A stretch of DNA of 64,000 nucleotides from Advenella sp. FME57. Lineage in GTDB: Bacteria > Pseudomonadota > Gammaproteobacteria > Burkholderiales > Burkholderiaceae_B. Where the stretch lies: assembly GCF_014897675.1 (NCBI RefSeq), contig NZ_JABUXU010000017.1, positions 46,104-110,103 on the forward strand. Reading direction: 5' to 3'. Both the position numbers and the translations under genes were made by a program. Within the stretch, counting starts at the first letter, position 1; the number at the start of each line of letters is the position of its first letter. Below, one piece after another: positions 9,037-18,313 of the stretch. The notes under the pieces are model-generated. The model did not search any database and was not told where the DNA came from. It was given only the letters and a program-made list of their open reading frames with translations.

Positions 9037-10098
9037 ATGAAAAAGAAAACAATCAAAGCTGCAGTGTTATTCACGGCGGCCATGGCCTGTCTGGGGTCGG
9101 GCATGGGCGGTGTGTATGCGGCCGATAGCCTGACACTGGTCTCCTTTGGCGGGGATAATAAAACCGCGCAGGAAAAAGCCTATTATGGGCCGTATGAAAA
9201 GGCAACGGGCACCAAGATAACGGCTGCTGAATACAATGGCGAGCAGGCCAAGATCAAGGCCATGGTAGATACCAACAGCGTCAGCTGGGATGCGGTGGAA
9301 GTGGAAAGCCCTGAACTGGTTCGCGGCTGCGAAGAGGGCCTGTTCGAACCCATCGACTGGGGTGTGATCGGCAACAAGGCCGATTTTATCGAGGCGGCGA
9401 CCGACAAGGATTGCGGCGTGGGCATGTTTGTGTGGTCCGTCGCGCTTTCCTACGATGGCGACAAATTCAAGGACAATGCCCCCAAAAGCTGGGCCGACTT
9501 CTGGGACGTGAAAAAATATCCCGGCAAGCGGGGCTTGCGCAAGGGCGCCAAGTACACACTTGAAATTGCCCTGATGGCCGATGGCGTATCGCCCAAAGAA
9601 GTGTACAAAGTGCTGGCTACGCCGGAAGGGGTGGACCGTGCTTTTGCCAAGCTTGATCAACTCAAGCCCAATATCCAGTGGTGGGAATCCGGTGCGCAGC
9701 CCGCACAGTATCTGGTGTCCGGCGATGTGGTTATGACCTCTGCCTATAATGGCAGGATCTCCCAGGCGGCCCGCGAAGGTAAAAATCTGAAAGTAGTCTG
9801 GGACGGCAGCGTGTACGACCTGGACTATTGGGCGATTCCCAAAGGCAGCGCCAACAAGGCGGAGACAATGAAATTCATCGCCTTTGCCAGCAAGCCAGAA
9901 ACCCAGAAAGTGTATGCTGAAAATATCGCTTATGGCGCCGTCAATAAAAAGGCAATCGAGCTGATCGACAAGAAATACCTGGCCGATATGCCGACTGCGC
10001 CGGACAACGAAAAGAACGCCATTGCACTGGATGTGAACTTCTGGATCGACAACGGTATTTCTCTGGAGCAGCGTTATAACGCCTGGGTTGCCAAATAA
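9037..10098 (+). CDS. potD: Polyamine-type ABC transporter periplasmic binding protein
   Basis: Extracellular solute-binding protein of the PotD/PotF cluster, 353 aa. A signal peptide covers about residues 1-28 (MKKKTIKAAVLFTAAMACLG, then GVYA before ADS). The mature chain opens with LTLVSFGGDNKTAQEKAYYG and contains WWESGAQPAQYLVSGDV and YDLDYWAIPKGSANK, typical of this family. GGAGAG lies 6 bases before ATG 9037. The stop shares its A with the start of the next permease, so the pair is coupled. The ligand (putrescine, spermidine or a related amine) is inferred from the cluster. Confidence 0.85.
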   Translation: MKKKTIKAAVLFTAAMACLGSGMGGVYAADSLTLVSFGGDNKTAQEKAYYGPYEKATGTKITAAEYNGEQAKIKAMVDTNSVSWDAVEVESPELVRGCEEGLFEPIDWGVIGNKADFIEAATDKDCGVGMFVWSVALSYDGDKFKDNAPKSWADFWDVKKYPGKRGLRKGAKYTLEIALMADGVSPKEVYKVLATPEGVDRAFAKLDQLKPNIQWWESGAQPAQYLVSGDVVMTSAYNGRISQAAREGKNLKVVWDGSVYDLDYWAIPKGSANKAETMKFIAFASKPETQKVYAENIAYGAVNKKAIELIDKKYLADMPTAPDNEKNAIALDVNFWIDNGISLEQRYNAWVAK

Positions 10099-11276
10099 TG
10101 GCTGGTCCACGCAAGGCGCTCTGGCTGGTTGTGCCGCTGCTGCTGTTTCTGCTGCTGACCTTTGTGGCGCCAATCGCTTCTTTTCTGGGAAAAAGCGTGG
10201 CCAATCCCGAGGTGGTCACGATTCTGCCGGCCACCGTCAAAACGCTGCACAAGTGGGAACCCGGTACGCCGGTCAATGAGGATATGTACCGTGCCCTGGC
10301 CGACGATCTGGCCCGGGCGCGGGCCGAGCAGGCCATGGGGCCGCTAATGCAGCGGCTCAATTTCGAGCGGGCGGGGTTTCGCACGCTGATTGCCAAAACA
10401 GCGCGCAGACTACCCTTCAAGATAGATCCGCCAAGTTTCGAGAAAGCGTTCGAAGAGATCGACCCGCGCTGGTCCGATCAGGCTTACTGGGGCATATTAA
10501 AAAACAATGCTCGCGCGCAAACGCCATACTATCTTCTGACCGCCCTGGATCTCAGGCAGGCCCCCGACGGCAGCATCGCGGCGGCACCACCGGACCAGGG
10601 GATCTTCAAAACCATTTATTTGCGCACCTTCTGGATGGCGGCTGTGGTCACCCTGGTGGCGCTGGTGTTGGCTTATCCGCTGGCCTATCTGCTGGCGCGG
10701 TTGCCGGCGCGTATCAGTAATCTACTAATGATTCTGGTATTGCTGCCATTCTGGACCTCACTGCTGGTGCGCACGGCAGCGTGGATCGTGCTATTGCAAA
10801 ATGGTGGGCTGATCAATGGCCTGCTGATGCAAATCGGGCTGATTGATGCCCCGATGCAACTGGTGTTCAACCGGCTGGGCGTTTATATTGCCATGGTGCA
10901 TATCATGCTTCCATTCATGATCCTGCCTTTATACAGTGTGATGAAAGGTATTTCGCCCACCTATATGCGTGCGGCGGTGTCGCTGGGCTGTCATCCCTTG
11001 CGCAGTTTCTGGGCGGTGTATTTCCCCCAGACCCTGCCAGGCATTGGCGCAGGCTGCCTGCTGGTCTTCATTACGGCTATCGGCTATTACATTACACCCG
11101 CACTGCTGGGCGGTCCGAAGGATCAGATGATCAGCTACTTTATTGCCTTCTATACCAATGGCACCATCAACTGGGGCCTGGCCGGCGCATTGGCAGCCAT
11201 GTTGCTGCTGGCGACATTGATACTGTATGCGGTCTACAGCCGGCTAAGCGGCTCGACCCGACTGGGGGTGGCCTAA
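10098..11276 (+). CDS. potB: ABC transporter permease, PotB-like
   Basis: Inner-membrane permease, 392 aa. This is longer than E. coli PotB (about 275-285 aa) because roughly 110 residues lie between the first membrane helix (about residues 8-30) and the core domain. That extra stretch is mostly charged and should be periplasmic. The core has five further helices and the EAA-like loop MRAAVSLGCHPLRSFWAVYFP that contacts the ATPase. The ATG overlaps the stop of the binding-protein gene by one base. The long periplasmic insert is seen in some relatives of this family. Confidence 0.87.
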   Translation: MAGPRKALWLVVPLLLFLLLTFVAPIASFLGKSVANPEVVTILPATVKTLHKWEPGTPVNEDMYRALADDLARARAEQAMGPLMQRLNFERAGFRTLIAKTARRLPFKIDPPSFEKAFEEIDPRWSDQAYWGILKNNARAQTPYYLLTALDLRQAPDGSIAAAPPDQGIFKTIYLRTFWMAAVVTLVALVLAYPLAYLLARLPARISNLLMILVLLPFWTSLLVRTAAWIVLLQNGGLINGLLMQIGLIDAPMQLVFNRLGVYIAMVHIMLPFMILPLYSVMKGISPTYMRAAVSLGCHPLRSFWAVYFPQTLPGIGAGCLLVFITAIGYYITPALLGGPKDQMISYFIAFYTNGTINWGLAGALAAMLLLATLILYAVYSRLSGSTRLGVA

Positions 11277-12113
11277 GTGACGCAGGAAAATACCATTCGC
11301 ACGCCTGCCGAACGCATCTGGCGCATGGTGCACTGGCTGCTGGCCATCCTGGTGTTGCTGTTTCTGATTGTGCCGGTGCTGGTCATTGTCCCATTGTCCT
11401 TCAACGACAGTTCCTTTCTGGTGTATCCGCTCGATGGCTTTTCCCTGCGTTGGTATGAGAATTTTTTCCAGTCGTCCGAGTGGATGCTGGGCCTGAGAAA
11501 TACGCTGATCGTCGCTCCGCTGGCGACCGTCATTGCCACGGTATTGGGAACTGCTGCTGCGCTGGCGCTGTATCGGGCGCGTTTTCCCGGTAAAGGCCTA
11601 TTGCTGGCGCTGCTGATTTCTCCCATGGTCGTACCGGTTGTTATCCTGGGTGTGGCTGCTTATCTGTTTTTCGCGCCAATGGGTCTGGCCAATAATCTGG
11701 GCCTGTTGGTGGTCATGCATGCGGTGCTGGGTACGCCCTTTGTGCTGATTACCGTGATGGCTACGCTCGAGGGCTATGATACCAACCTGGGAAGGGCGGC
11801 GGCCAGCCTGGGCGCCCCGCCGTTGTATGTGTTTCGACGGGTCACGCTGCCGCTGATTGCGCCTGGCGTGATCTCGGGGGCGCTGTTCGCCTTTGGCACC
11901 TCGTTCGATGAAGTGGTCATGACTCTGTTCATTGCGGGGCCCGACCAGTACACCTTGCCGCGCGTCATGTTCAGCGGCATCCGCGAAAACCTGAATCCAA
12001 CGATCGCTGCCGCAGCGACATTGCTGATTCTGTTTTCGGTCGCCATGCTGCTGACGCTGGAATGGCTGCGGCGGCGCGCCGAACGGCTGCGTCTGGCGAT
12101 GCCCCAGGCGTAA
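11277..12113 (+). CDS. potC: ABC transporter permease, PotC-like
   Basis: Second permease of the amine importer, 278 aa with six predicted helices. The EAA-type coupling loop is GRAAASLGAPPLYVFRRVTLP near residue 170. Translation begins at GTG 11277, directly after the TAA of the previous permease, so reading is coupled and a GTG start is well supported. It closes the operon. CCAAC and GTTGG pair just after the stop (about 12116-12130) without a T tract, so no convincing intrinsic terminator is seen. Confidence 0.87.
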   Translation: MTQENTIRTPAERIWRMVHWLLAILVLLFLIVPVLVIVPLSFNDSSFLVYPLDGFSLRWYENFFQSSEWMLGLRNTLIVAPLATVIATVLGTAAALALYRARFPGKGLLLALLISPMVVPVVILGVAAYLFFAPMGLANNLGLLVVMHAVLGTPFVLITVMATLEGYDTNLGRAAASLGAPPLYVFRRVTLPLIAPGVISGALFAFGTSFDEVVMTLFIAGPDQYTLPRVMFSGIRENLNPTIAAAATLLILFSVAMLLTLEWLRRRAERLRLAMPQA

Positions 12114-12467
12114 ACCAACAGCGCGTTGGCGGCAGCATGGGGAGCGCAGGAGTCGCGCATTGAGGGCCAGGCGATTTATGCGGCTGCCCCTTGCGGCGGG
12201 TCGGTTGTGTCGGTGCGCTCGTGCCGATGACGGATGCAATATTACAGATGCAATGTGAGTGTTTATCGTCACGCCAGGAGCTGGCCAGGATATGAGGGCA
12301 GCGGTACACCGGCCCAGGAAGGTATCACGTGCCTCATTATGTGCCGAATTATGTGCGCCATTAAATACCCCTGAAAGTGCTCTATAAATGCGAAAATAAG
12401 ATACGTGATAATATCTTAAATAATAATAGCAAAATGCTAACCCGACTTTGAGCGGTGCCCCGGAAAT
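12114..12467. promoter_or_regulatory. Region upstream of the TetR gene, with inverted repeats
   Basis: This is a 354 bp gap. The first two thirds hold nothing I can support. Close to the TetR gene, TAAGATA (12397-12403) and TATCTTA (12412-12418) form perfect 7 bp arms with an 8 bp spacer. The 22 bp total and symmetry are right for a TetR operator. A second short palindrome, TAGCA-aaa-TGCTA, lies at 12427-12439. Autoregulation is inferred. Confidence 0.55.
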
Positions 12468-13061
12468 ATGACCATAGCGAAATCTGTAAAAACACGGCGG
12501 CGAGGCGCCAGGCTTGAGCAGGCCATTATTGAGGTGGCCTGGGACAGGCTGATTGAACACGGGTACGCCTCGCTGACCATGGAAATGGTTGCCAGCGCTG
12601 CGCATACCAGCCGTTCGGTGCTCGCGCGGCGCTGGAACAGTAAAGCCGCCTTGGTGCTGGCGGCAATTAAATACCAGCTCTCCAGGCATCCGCCGCAGGT
12701 GCCCGATCGGGGCGATGTGCGGGAAGAGCTGCTTGAGTATCTGCAACGTCTTGGCAACTTTGCACCCATCTTCACAACAGTCAATGCCTTGCTGTCGAAC
12801 GACCTGTTTCGCAAGGCATTTGCCACGCCGGAAGAGGTCAGACGGGCGCTGAGTGCGGGCAAAACGGATAATCTGAGCGTGATCCTGGACCGTGCGGTGG
12901 CGCGCAACGAAATAGATCCGGACAAGCTGATCCCGCCGGTCAAGACCCTTGTCCGGGACCTGCTGCGTCATCATGTCATGATGCACCGGGCCGCGCCGTC
13001 CGAACAATTGCGCGTTGTCTGGGTCGATTCAATTTTTCTTCCGCTGGTGCGACGCGCCTGA
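12468..13061 (+). CDS. TetR/AcrR family transcriptional regulator
   Basis: One-component repressor, 197 aa. The N-terminal helix-turn-helix spans about residues 15-60: IIEVAWDRLIEHGYASLTME, then MVASAAHTSRSVLARRWNSKAAL, where RSVLARRW is the recognition helix. The C-terminal two thirds form the helical ligand and dimer domain with no close match I recognise. A 22 bp palindrome 50 bp upstream is a likely self-operator. The MipA-type gene lies downstream in the convergent orientation, and the polyamine operon lies upstream on the same strand. Either could be a target, and the ligand is unknown. Confidence 0.85.
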   Translation: MTIAKSVKTRRRGARLEQAIIEVAWDRLIEHGYASLTMEMVASAAHTSRSVLARRWNSKAALVLAAIKYQLSRHPPQVPDRGDVREELLEYLQRLGNFAPIFTTVNALLSNDLFRKAFATPEEVRRALSAGKTDNLSVILDRAVARNEIDPDKLIPPVKTLVRDLLRHHVMMHRAAPSEQLRVVWVDSIFLPLVRRA

Positions 13062-13101
13062 ACCTGAACCCAAGACCATTGGCCTGCATTGTGCCTGGTC
13101 G

Positions 13102-13893
13102 CTAGAACCGATAGGCAACGCCAAGGGCGCCCACAGCTTGCGATTTGCGCCGTACCAGCGGGCTGTCGGCCGCGTCCCCCATGAGCTGGCTGACACCGGC
13201 GGTGCCGGTGATGCTCCATGTCTTGGTCAGGTCATAACTGAAGCCAAGTCGCAGGGAAACATCCTTGAATCCGGCCGAAGCCCGGTATTCCGACAAACCG
13301 GAGCGGGCTGCCTGTTGCGCACTGATGCCGAAGTAACTGTTCATGTACTTGGCGTTGGCCCAGTTGACCGACAGGCTGGGAATGACTTTAAAGCGCTCCG
13401 ATACGGAATACGGATAAGAGACGCGCGCATTTGCAGTGAGTCCGCGCTCGCTTTTGGTAATTGCCTGGGTGGCCGATACCGTGAATATGGCACCCCATAC
13501 ATTCGTCGATACGAAAATACGTGCGCCCAGCGCATTGGACAGCTTGCCGATGCCCTCGGGCACGTCGCTTTCGCTATACCCCTCCATCATGTTCACGCCG
13601 GCTCCGATAGTCAGTTGCGGGGACTGCCAGATATTTAAGCCCAGACCATCGCCCGAGCGGGCGAAAAAACGCCCGTACTGGGCGTCCACCACGGGAAAGG
13701 GCTGCAGCCGATATTCATCGGCCCCTTCATAGCGCGGGGCAATGGCTGCGCCCAGGCCGAGTTTCAGATGATCGTCGTCGGCGGCATGAGCGGCCGCAGC
13801 GGTCAGGCTCAATAAAGCCAACAGGATTCTGGACGGTGTTCTGGGGGGTAGGCAGACTTGTGCATATATAGGGGTTGAAACGGCAGGCTTCAT
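13102..13893 (-). CDS. MipA/OmpV family outer-membrane protein
   Basis: Beta-barrel outer-membrane protein of the MipA/OmpV family, 263 aa. A signal peptide ends near residue 37 (LLALLSLTAAAAHA before ADDD). The mature chain begins LKLGLGAAIAPRYEGADEYR, the family hallmark, and ends with the aromatic GVAYRF of a barrel C-terminus. Alternating polar and hydrophobic strands run throughout. E. coli MipA scaffolds murein enzymes, while other members respond to antibiotics or osmolarity, so the exact role is open. It is convergent with the TetR gene and divergent from the ribosomal block. Confidence 0.85.
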   Translation of the reverse strand: MKPAVSTPIYAQVCLPPRTPSRILLALLSLTAAAAHAADDDHLKLGLGAAIAPRYEGADEYRLQPFPVVDAQYGRFFARSGDGLGLNIWQSPQLTIGAGVNMMEGYSESDVPEGIGKLSNALGARIFVSTNVWGAIFTVSATQAITKSERGLTANARVSYPYSVSERFKVIPSLSVNWANAKYMNSYFGISAQQAARSGLSEYRASAGFKDVSLRLGFSYDLTKTWSITGTAGVSQLMGDAADSPLVRRKSQAVGALGVAYRF

Positions 13894-14655
13894 GCTGGCT
13901 CCAAGGGGATAAAACTCGGGTTTAAGGTTCGTGAAAGAATCTTAAGGAGAAATTTTTGGCTTGTCAAAGTACGCACATGTATCTTATTTTTTGATAAAAC
14001 AGACCCAGGCCTGCGCGTTGGTCGGGTCTTGCGCGGCAACTGCTATATAGGAACCTGGTATATATATAGAGCCGATAGATTGGAAGATAGAAAGGCGTCA
14101 GTGATCTGACTGTGATTGATTGATGGTGGCGCTTGAGCGCAGACACATAGGCGGGTTCACGCAGCAGGCAGAATATAGAAGTCGCCATAGAAGAAGGCGG
14201 CCAGCCGGGCGGTTCATCGCCAATGGCGGCGCGCACGTTCTCGTTTGCTGTATGCCCAGATTAAACCTGTCACATTCATTTCGGCCGTACTTACGAGACG
14301 CGTTTGCCAAAAAAGTTGTTGTTTTTCAAGTAGTAATTGGTCTTTTTAAGGTGTTTTTCACTTGCGTCCGGTACTCAGATAGGATATATTAGAGGACTTC
14401 GTTCGTTTATGGGCGGAGAAACTATTTAAACAGATTTCAACCCAGGGTGGCGCACAAACTGATGGGCGCGGCCTGACGGGACCAAAACTGGTTATATGAA
14501 TAGCATCTGGTGCTTGCTGGCCTGCCTGACGTGCTGATTTACCTTGGTGTTTATTACGAGTAAATCAAAAGCGAAGTGGGTCGAAATACCAGAAATGGCA
14601 AACGGGCTGTCGGGAAACCGGCAGTGTATGTAACTAAGTTGGAACAGGAATAATC
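13894..14655. other. Non-coding gap before the spc operon
   Basis: About 760 bp without a gene I can support. It holds the upstream region of the MipA-type gene and the leader of the ribosomal operon. A GC stem pairs AGACCC (14001-14006) with GGGTCT (14024-14029) and extends inward. Short open frames on both strands lack ribosome sites and family resemblance. The size is unusual for this point, because rplN normally follows rpsQ within a few dozen bases. Confidence 0.6.
14362..14390 (+). promoter_or_regulatory. Candidate promoter of the spc ribosomal operon
   Basis: TTGCGT (14362-14367) and TATATT (14385-14390) are separated by exactly 17 bases and lie about 265 bp before rplN. The -10 matches consensus at five of six positions and the -35 at three of six. 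It is a plausible sigma70 promoter but not proven. Confidence 0.4.
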
Positions 14656-15024
14656 ATGATCCAAATGCAAAGCACGCTAGACGTGGCTGATAACACCGGT
14701 GCGCGCCGTATTATGTGCATCAAGGTGTTAGGTGGCTCAAAGCGCCGTTACGCAGCCATCGGTGACATCATCAAAGTGACTGTCAAGGATGCAGCTCCGC
14801 GCGGACGCGTCAAAAAAGGCGAAATCTATAATGCGGTCGTCGTACGTACCGCCAAGGGCGTTCGTCGTAAAGACGGTTCGCTAATTCGTTTTGGTGGGAA
14901 CGCAGCAGTACTGCTGAACGCCAAACTTGAACCTATCGGTACACGTATTTTCGGGCCTGTTACGCGTGAACTGCGTACCGAGCGCTTCATGAAAATCGTG
15001 TCACTGGCACCTGAAGTGCTGTAA
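14656..15024 (+). CDS. rplN: 50S ribosomal protein L14
   Basis: Large-subunit protein L14, 122 aa, full length. It sits at the subunit interface next to L19 and binds 23S rRNA. The start [20 protein letters not shown] and [20 protein letters not shown] are characteristic. AGGA lies about 9 bases before ATG. Here it is the first gene of the run, 11 bp before rplX. The usual upstream partners (rpsQ, rpmC, rplP) are not in the window, so it must be transcribed from a promoter in the 760 bp gap. Confidence 0.98.
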   Translation: MIQMQSTLDVADNTGARRIMCIKVLGGSKRRYAAIGDIIKVTVKDAAPRGRVKKGEIYNAVVVRTAKGVRRKDGSLIRFGGNAAVLLNAKLEPIGTRIFGPVTRELRTERFMKIVSLAPEVL

Positions 15025-15035
15025 GGGGCAGATAG

Positions 15036-15365
15036 ATGGAAAACATTCGTAAAGGTGACGAGGTTATCGTCCTTACCGGTCGTGATAAAAAGCGCCGCGG
15101 TGTCGTACTGGCCCGTGTTGACGCTAATTACGTCCTGGTCGAAGGCGTGAACGTTGTCAAGAAACACACTAAACCTAATCCGATGAGCAACAATCCCGGC
15201 GGCATCATTGACAAAACAATGCCTATCCACGTTTCCAACGTGGCATTGTTCAATCCTGCAACTGGCAAGGGCGATCGTGTAGGCGTCAAAGAAGTGGATG
15301 GACGTAACGTCCGTATTTACCGTTCTAACGGCGAAGTCGTTGGCGCGAAAGCGAAAGGGGCGTAA
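15036..15365 (+). CDS. rplX: 50S ribosomal protein L24
   Basis: Assembly-initiating large-subunit protein, 109 aa. An N-terminal KOW motif ([20 protein letters not shown], about residues 5-24) is visible, followed by [14 protein letters not shown], the 23S rRNA contact. It lies 11 bp after rplN and 2 bp before rplE, so it is co-translated within the operon. Length and order are standard. Confidence 0.98.
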   Translation: MENIRKGDEVIVLTGRDKKRRGVVLARVDANYVLVEGVNVVKKHTKPNPMSNNPGGIIDKTMPIHVSNVALFNPATGKGDRVGVKEVDGRNVRIYRSNGEVVGAKAKGA

Positions 15366-15367
15366 TC

Positions 15368-15907
15368 ATGGCTCGTTTGCAAGACTTATACAACAGCAAG
15401 ATTGCTGGCGAAATGAAGAAACAGTTCGGTTACCAGAGTGACATGGAAGTGCCTCGCATTAGCAAGATCACACTGAACATGGGCGTTTCTGAAGCCGTTG
15501 CTGACAAGAAAGTGATCGAACACGCTGTTTCAGACCTGACAAAAATTGCTGGTCAGAAACCTGTGATTACTAAAACCAAAAAGGCGATTGCCGGTTTTAA
15601 AATCCGTGAAAACTATCCTATCGGCTGCATGGTGACATTGCGCGGTCAGCGTATGTACGAGTTTCTGGATCGTCTGGTTACGATCGCATTGCCTCGTGTA
15701 CGCGACTTCCGTGGTATCTCCGGTCGCGCGTTCGATGGTCGTGGTAACTACAACGTCGGGGTGAAAGAGCAAATCATTTTCCCTGAAATTGAATACGACA
15801 AAATCGACGCACTGCGTGGCCTGAATATCAGTATCACAACGACAGCTAAGACAGACGAAGAAGCCAAAGCGCTGCTAACAGCCTTCAGCTTCCCGTTTCG
15901 TAACTAA
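15368..15907 (+). CDS. rplE: 50S ribosomal protein L5
   Basis: 5S rRNA-binding protein of the central protuberance, 179 aa, the usual size. It has the conserved [16 protein letters not shown] near residue 34, [20 protein letters not shown] near 58 and the C-terminal [15 protein letters not shown]. It starts 2 bp after rplX and is followed 11 bp later by rpsN. Nothing is unusual. Confidence 0.98.
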   Translation: MARLQDLYNSKIAGEMKKQFGYQSDMEVPRISKITLNMGVSEAVADKKVIEHAVSDLTKIAGQKPVITKTKKAIAGFKIRENYPIGCMVTLRGQRMYEFLDRLVTIALPRVRDFRGISGRAFDGRGNYNVGVKEQIIFPEIEYDKIDALRGLNISITTTAKTDEEAKALLTAFSFPFRN

Positions 15908-15918
15908 GGGGCGATGAC

Positions 15919-16224
15919 GTGGCAAAACTTTCACTCATCAATCGCGATATCAAACGCGCCAAACTGGTTGAGAAATTCGCAGCCAAACGTGCAGCACTGA
16001 CAGCGATCATTAACGACACATCGAAATCCGACGAAGAGCGCTACGACGCACGTTTGAAATTACAGCAATTACCGCGTAATGCAAACCCAACTCGTATGCG
16101 TAACCGTTGCGTAATCACCGGACGCCCACGTGGCGTGTTCAGCAAATTTGGTTTGACCCGTCACAAACTGCGCGAGATGGCAATGCGCGGAGAAGTGCCC
16201 GGTATGACCAAGGCTAGCTGGTAG
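15919..16224 (+). CDS. rpsN: 30S ribosomal protein S14
   Basis: Small-subunit head protein S14, 101 aa. This is the long, zinc-free form: the region [20 protein letters not shown] has a single Cys rather than the two CxxC pairs of the zinc form. It is read from GTG 15919 with GGGGCGATGA just upstream, and the protein begins with the canonical AKLSLINRD. Gene order between rplE and rpsH is standard. Confidence 0.97.
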   Translation: MAKLSLINRDIKRAKLVEKFAAKRAALTAIINDTSKSDEERYDARLKLQQLPRNANPTRMRNRCVITGRPRGVFSKFGLTRHKLREMAMRGEVPGMTKASW

Positions 16225-16235
16225 GAGAATAAATT

Positions 16236-16631
16236 ATGAGCATGAGCGATCCAATCGCCGATATGCTGACGCGTATCCGTAACGCGCAGCAAGTCGAGAA
16301 AGTCTCGGTATCGATGCCCTCCTCTAAGCTGAAAGTGGCTATTGCCACCGTGCTGAAAGACGAAGGTTATATCGAGAGCTTTGAAATCAAAGGTGAAAAA
16401 GCCAAGCCCGAGCTTGAAATTTCACTGAAATACTACGCGGGACGTCCCGTGATCGAACGCATTGACCGCGTATCACGTCCTGGACTGCGCATCTACAAAG
16501 GCCGTACTGCCATCCCTCAGGTGATGAACGGTCTGGGTGTAGCCATCGTCTCCACTTCGCGTGGCGTCATGACAGACCGCAAGGCCCGTCATGAAGGCGT
16601 GGGCGGCGAAGTTCTGTGTTACGTGGCATAA
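16236..16631 (+). CDS. rpsH: 30S ribosomal protein S8
   Basis: Primary 16S rRNA-binding protein, 131 aa. The N-terminus [17 protein letters not shown] and the C-terminal [20 protein letters not shown] are family signatures. In E. coli, S8 is also the autogenous repressor of the spc operon, acting on the rplE mRNA. Whether that control exists here cannot be read directly. It is followed 10 bp later by rplF. Confidence 0.98.
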   Translation: MSMSDPIADMLTRIRNAQQVEKVSVSMPSSKLKVAIATVLKDEGYIESFEIKGEKAKPELEISLKYYAGRPVIERIDRVSRPGLRIYKGRTAIPQVMNGLGVAIVSTSRGVMTDRKARHEGVGGEVLCYVA

Positions 16632-16641
16632 GGAGAAGAAT

Positions 16642-17175
16642 ATGTCACGTATAGCAAAATATCCTGTTGAAGTCCCTAAAGGTGTTGAAGTTAGCATCAC
16701 GGACAGCAACATTCATGTTAAAGGCCCTTTGGGTGAACTGAACCAGCAACTGGGCGGCGAAGTCGCTCTCAAGCTGGACGACGGCAAAATCTCTTTCACC
16801 GTGGCTGATGATTCACGCCATGCAAAAGAAATGTCCGGCACTCTGCGCGCCCTGGTAAACAATATGGTTACCGGCGTCAGCAAGGGTTTCGAACGTCGTC
16901 TGAATCTGGTTGGCGTGGGTTACCGTGCCCAGGTTCAGGGAGATTCACTCAAGCTTCAACTTGGTTTCTCGCATGACATCGTGCACCCGCTGCCAAACAC
17001 CGTGAAAGCCGAATGCCCCACTCAGACCGAAATCGTTCTGAAGAGCTTCGACAAACAGGCTGTTGGCCAGGTTGCCGCGAAAGTCCGCGCCTATCGTCCA
17101 CCAGAGCCCTACAAAGGCAAAGGTGTTCGTTATGCTGACGAACGCGTCATCATCAAAGAAACCAAGAAGAAATAA
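16642..17175 (+). CDS. rplF: 50S ribosomal protein L6
   Basis: L6, 177 aa, with two repeated L6 domains. It binds 23S rRNA near the sarcin-ricin loop. I placed the start at ATG 16642 ([17 protein letters not shown]), which has AAGGAGAAG just upstream; the open frame extends further back only inside rpsH. The C-terminal signature [15 protein letters not shown], near residue 155, is intact. Confidence 0.98.
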   Translation: MSRIAKYPVEVPKGVEVSITDSNIHVKGPLGELNQQLGGEVALKLDDGKISFTVADDSRHAKEMSGTLRALVNNMVTGVSKGFERRLNLVGVGYRAQVQGDSLKLQLGFSHDIVHPLPNTVKAECPTQTEIVLKSFDKQAVGQVAAKVRAYRPPEPYKGKGVRYADERVIIKETKKK

Positions 17176-17196
17176 TAGCGCAGGCAAGGATATATC

Positions 17197-17562
17197 ATGG
17201 ACAAAAAATTATCCCGTTTGCGTCGTGCAGTGGCGACTCGCCGGAAAATTGCAGAGCTCGGTACATACCGTCTGGCAGTTCACCGTTCGAATCTTCACAT
17301 TTACGCAAACGTTATTTCGCCGGAAGGCGACAAGGTGTTGTTAACCGCTTCTACGCTCGAGCCCGAAGTCCGCAAGGAACTGGCCGAAGGCAAGAAAAAT
17401 GGTGGCAACGTTGAGGCAGCCGTCATTGTTGGAAAACGGGTTGCTGAGAAAGCCAAGGCAGCGGGTATCGAGTCTGTAGCATTCGACCGTGCCGGTTTCC
17501 GTTACCATGGCCGCGTCAAGGCGCTGGCCGAAGCCGCGCGTGAAGCCGGCCTCAAGATCTAA
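17197..17562 (+). CDS. rplR: 50S ribosomal protein L18
   Basis: 5S rRNA-binding protein L18, 121 aa. It begins [20 protein letters not shown] and ends with the conserved [20 protein letters not shown] segment. An AAGG site precedes ATG 17197. It follows rplF by 21 bp and precedes rpsE by 15 bp in the canonical order. Confidence 0.98.
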   Translation: MDKKLSRLRRAVATRRKIAELGTYRLAVHRSNLHIYANVISPEGDKVLLTASTLEPEVRKELAEGKKNGGNVEAAVIVGKRVAEKAKAAGIESVAFDRAGFRYHGRVKALAEAAREAGLKI

Positions 17563-17577
17563 TCGAGGAATTGTCAA

Positions 17578-18099
17578 ATGGCAAAAGCACAAGGCAAGAA
17601 CGCCCCTGAGCAAGAACGCGATGACGGTTTTCGCGAGAAGATGATTGCGGTCAATCGTGTGACCAAGGTAGTTAAAGGTGGTCGCACAATGAGCTTCGCA
17701 GCCCTGACAGTAGTCGGTGATGGCGATGGCCGCATCGGTATGGGTAAAGGTAAAGCACGCGAGGTGCCCGTCGCAGTTCAGAAAGCAATGGAACAGGCCC
17801 GTCGTGGCATGGTTCGCGTCGCGCTGAAAGAGGGCACGCTGCATCACACCGTCGTGGGTAAACATGGCGCATCTACCGTTCTGATTTCACCGGCTGCCGA
17901 AGGTACCGGAGTGATCGCAGGCGGTCCAATGCGCGCCATCTTCGAAGTGATGGGTGTACGCAACGTGGTTGCCAAGAGCCTGGGCTCCAGCAACCCGTAC
18001 AACCTGGTACGCGCAACATTGAACGGTCTGAACGCCTGCCTGACACCTTCCGAGGTGGCAGCCAAGCGCGGCAAATCGGTCGAAGAGATTCTGGGGTAA
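17578..18099 (+). CDS. rpsE: 30S ribosomal protein S5
   Basis: S5, 173 aa, involved in decoding fidelity and helicase activity at the mRNA entry tunnel. The N-terminal dsRBD-like part contains [20 protein letters not shown] and [20 protein letters not shown]. The C-terminal half includes [20 protein letters not shown]. The residues around VKGGR that are changed in spectinomycin-resistant mutants of other bacteria look wild type. The stop is followed at once by rpmD. Confidence 0.98.
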   Translation: MAKAQGKNAPEQERDDGFREKMIAVNRVTKVVKGGRTMSFAALTVVGDGDGRIGMGKGKAREVPVAVQKAMEQARRGMVRVALKEGTLHHTVVGKHGASTVLISPAAEGTGVIAGGPMRAIFEVMGVRNVVAKSLGSSNPYNLVRATLNGLNACLTPSEVAAKRGKSVEEILG

Positions 18100-18102
18100 A
18101 TG

Positions 18103-18291
18103 ATGGCACAGAAGAAGCAAATTAAAGTCACGCTTGTTCGGTCCGTTATCGGCACCAAACAAAGTCACCGCGATACAGTGCGCGGTTTGGGTTTGGGTAA
18201 AGTAAACAGCAGCCGCGTGCTGGTGGATACACCGGAAGTTCGTGGGATGATTCGCACAGTCGATTATCTCGTGTCCGTTTCGGAAGCCTGA
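18103..18291 (+). CDS. rpmD: 50S ribosomal protein L30
   Basis: Small L30 protein, 62 aa ([17 protein letters not shown]...). Two consecutive ATG codons occur at 18100 and 18103. I prefer the second because it gives the canonical N-terminus and a 6-base gap from the GGGG at 18093-18096, against 3 bases for the first. The tail [20 protein letters not shown] is typical. The gene nearly abuts rpsE. Confidence 0.95.
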   Translation: MAQKKQIKVTLVRSVIGTKQSHRDTVRGLGLGKVNSSRVLVDTPEVRGMIRTVDYLVSVSEA

Positions 18292-18313
18292 AGCCTATCG
18301 TAAAGGAATAGAG

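Noticed and set aside
11598..13007. A 469-codon minus-strand frame over potC and the TetR gene
   Set aside because: It spans two well-supported plus-strand genes and the palindromic promoter region, and reads as His/Arg/Gln-rich noise.
13964..14392. Three short overlapping frames before rplN
   Set aside because: They lack ribosome sites and recognisable motifs; the region is better read as a leader and promoter area.
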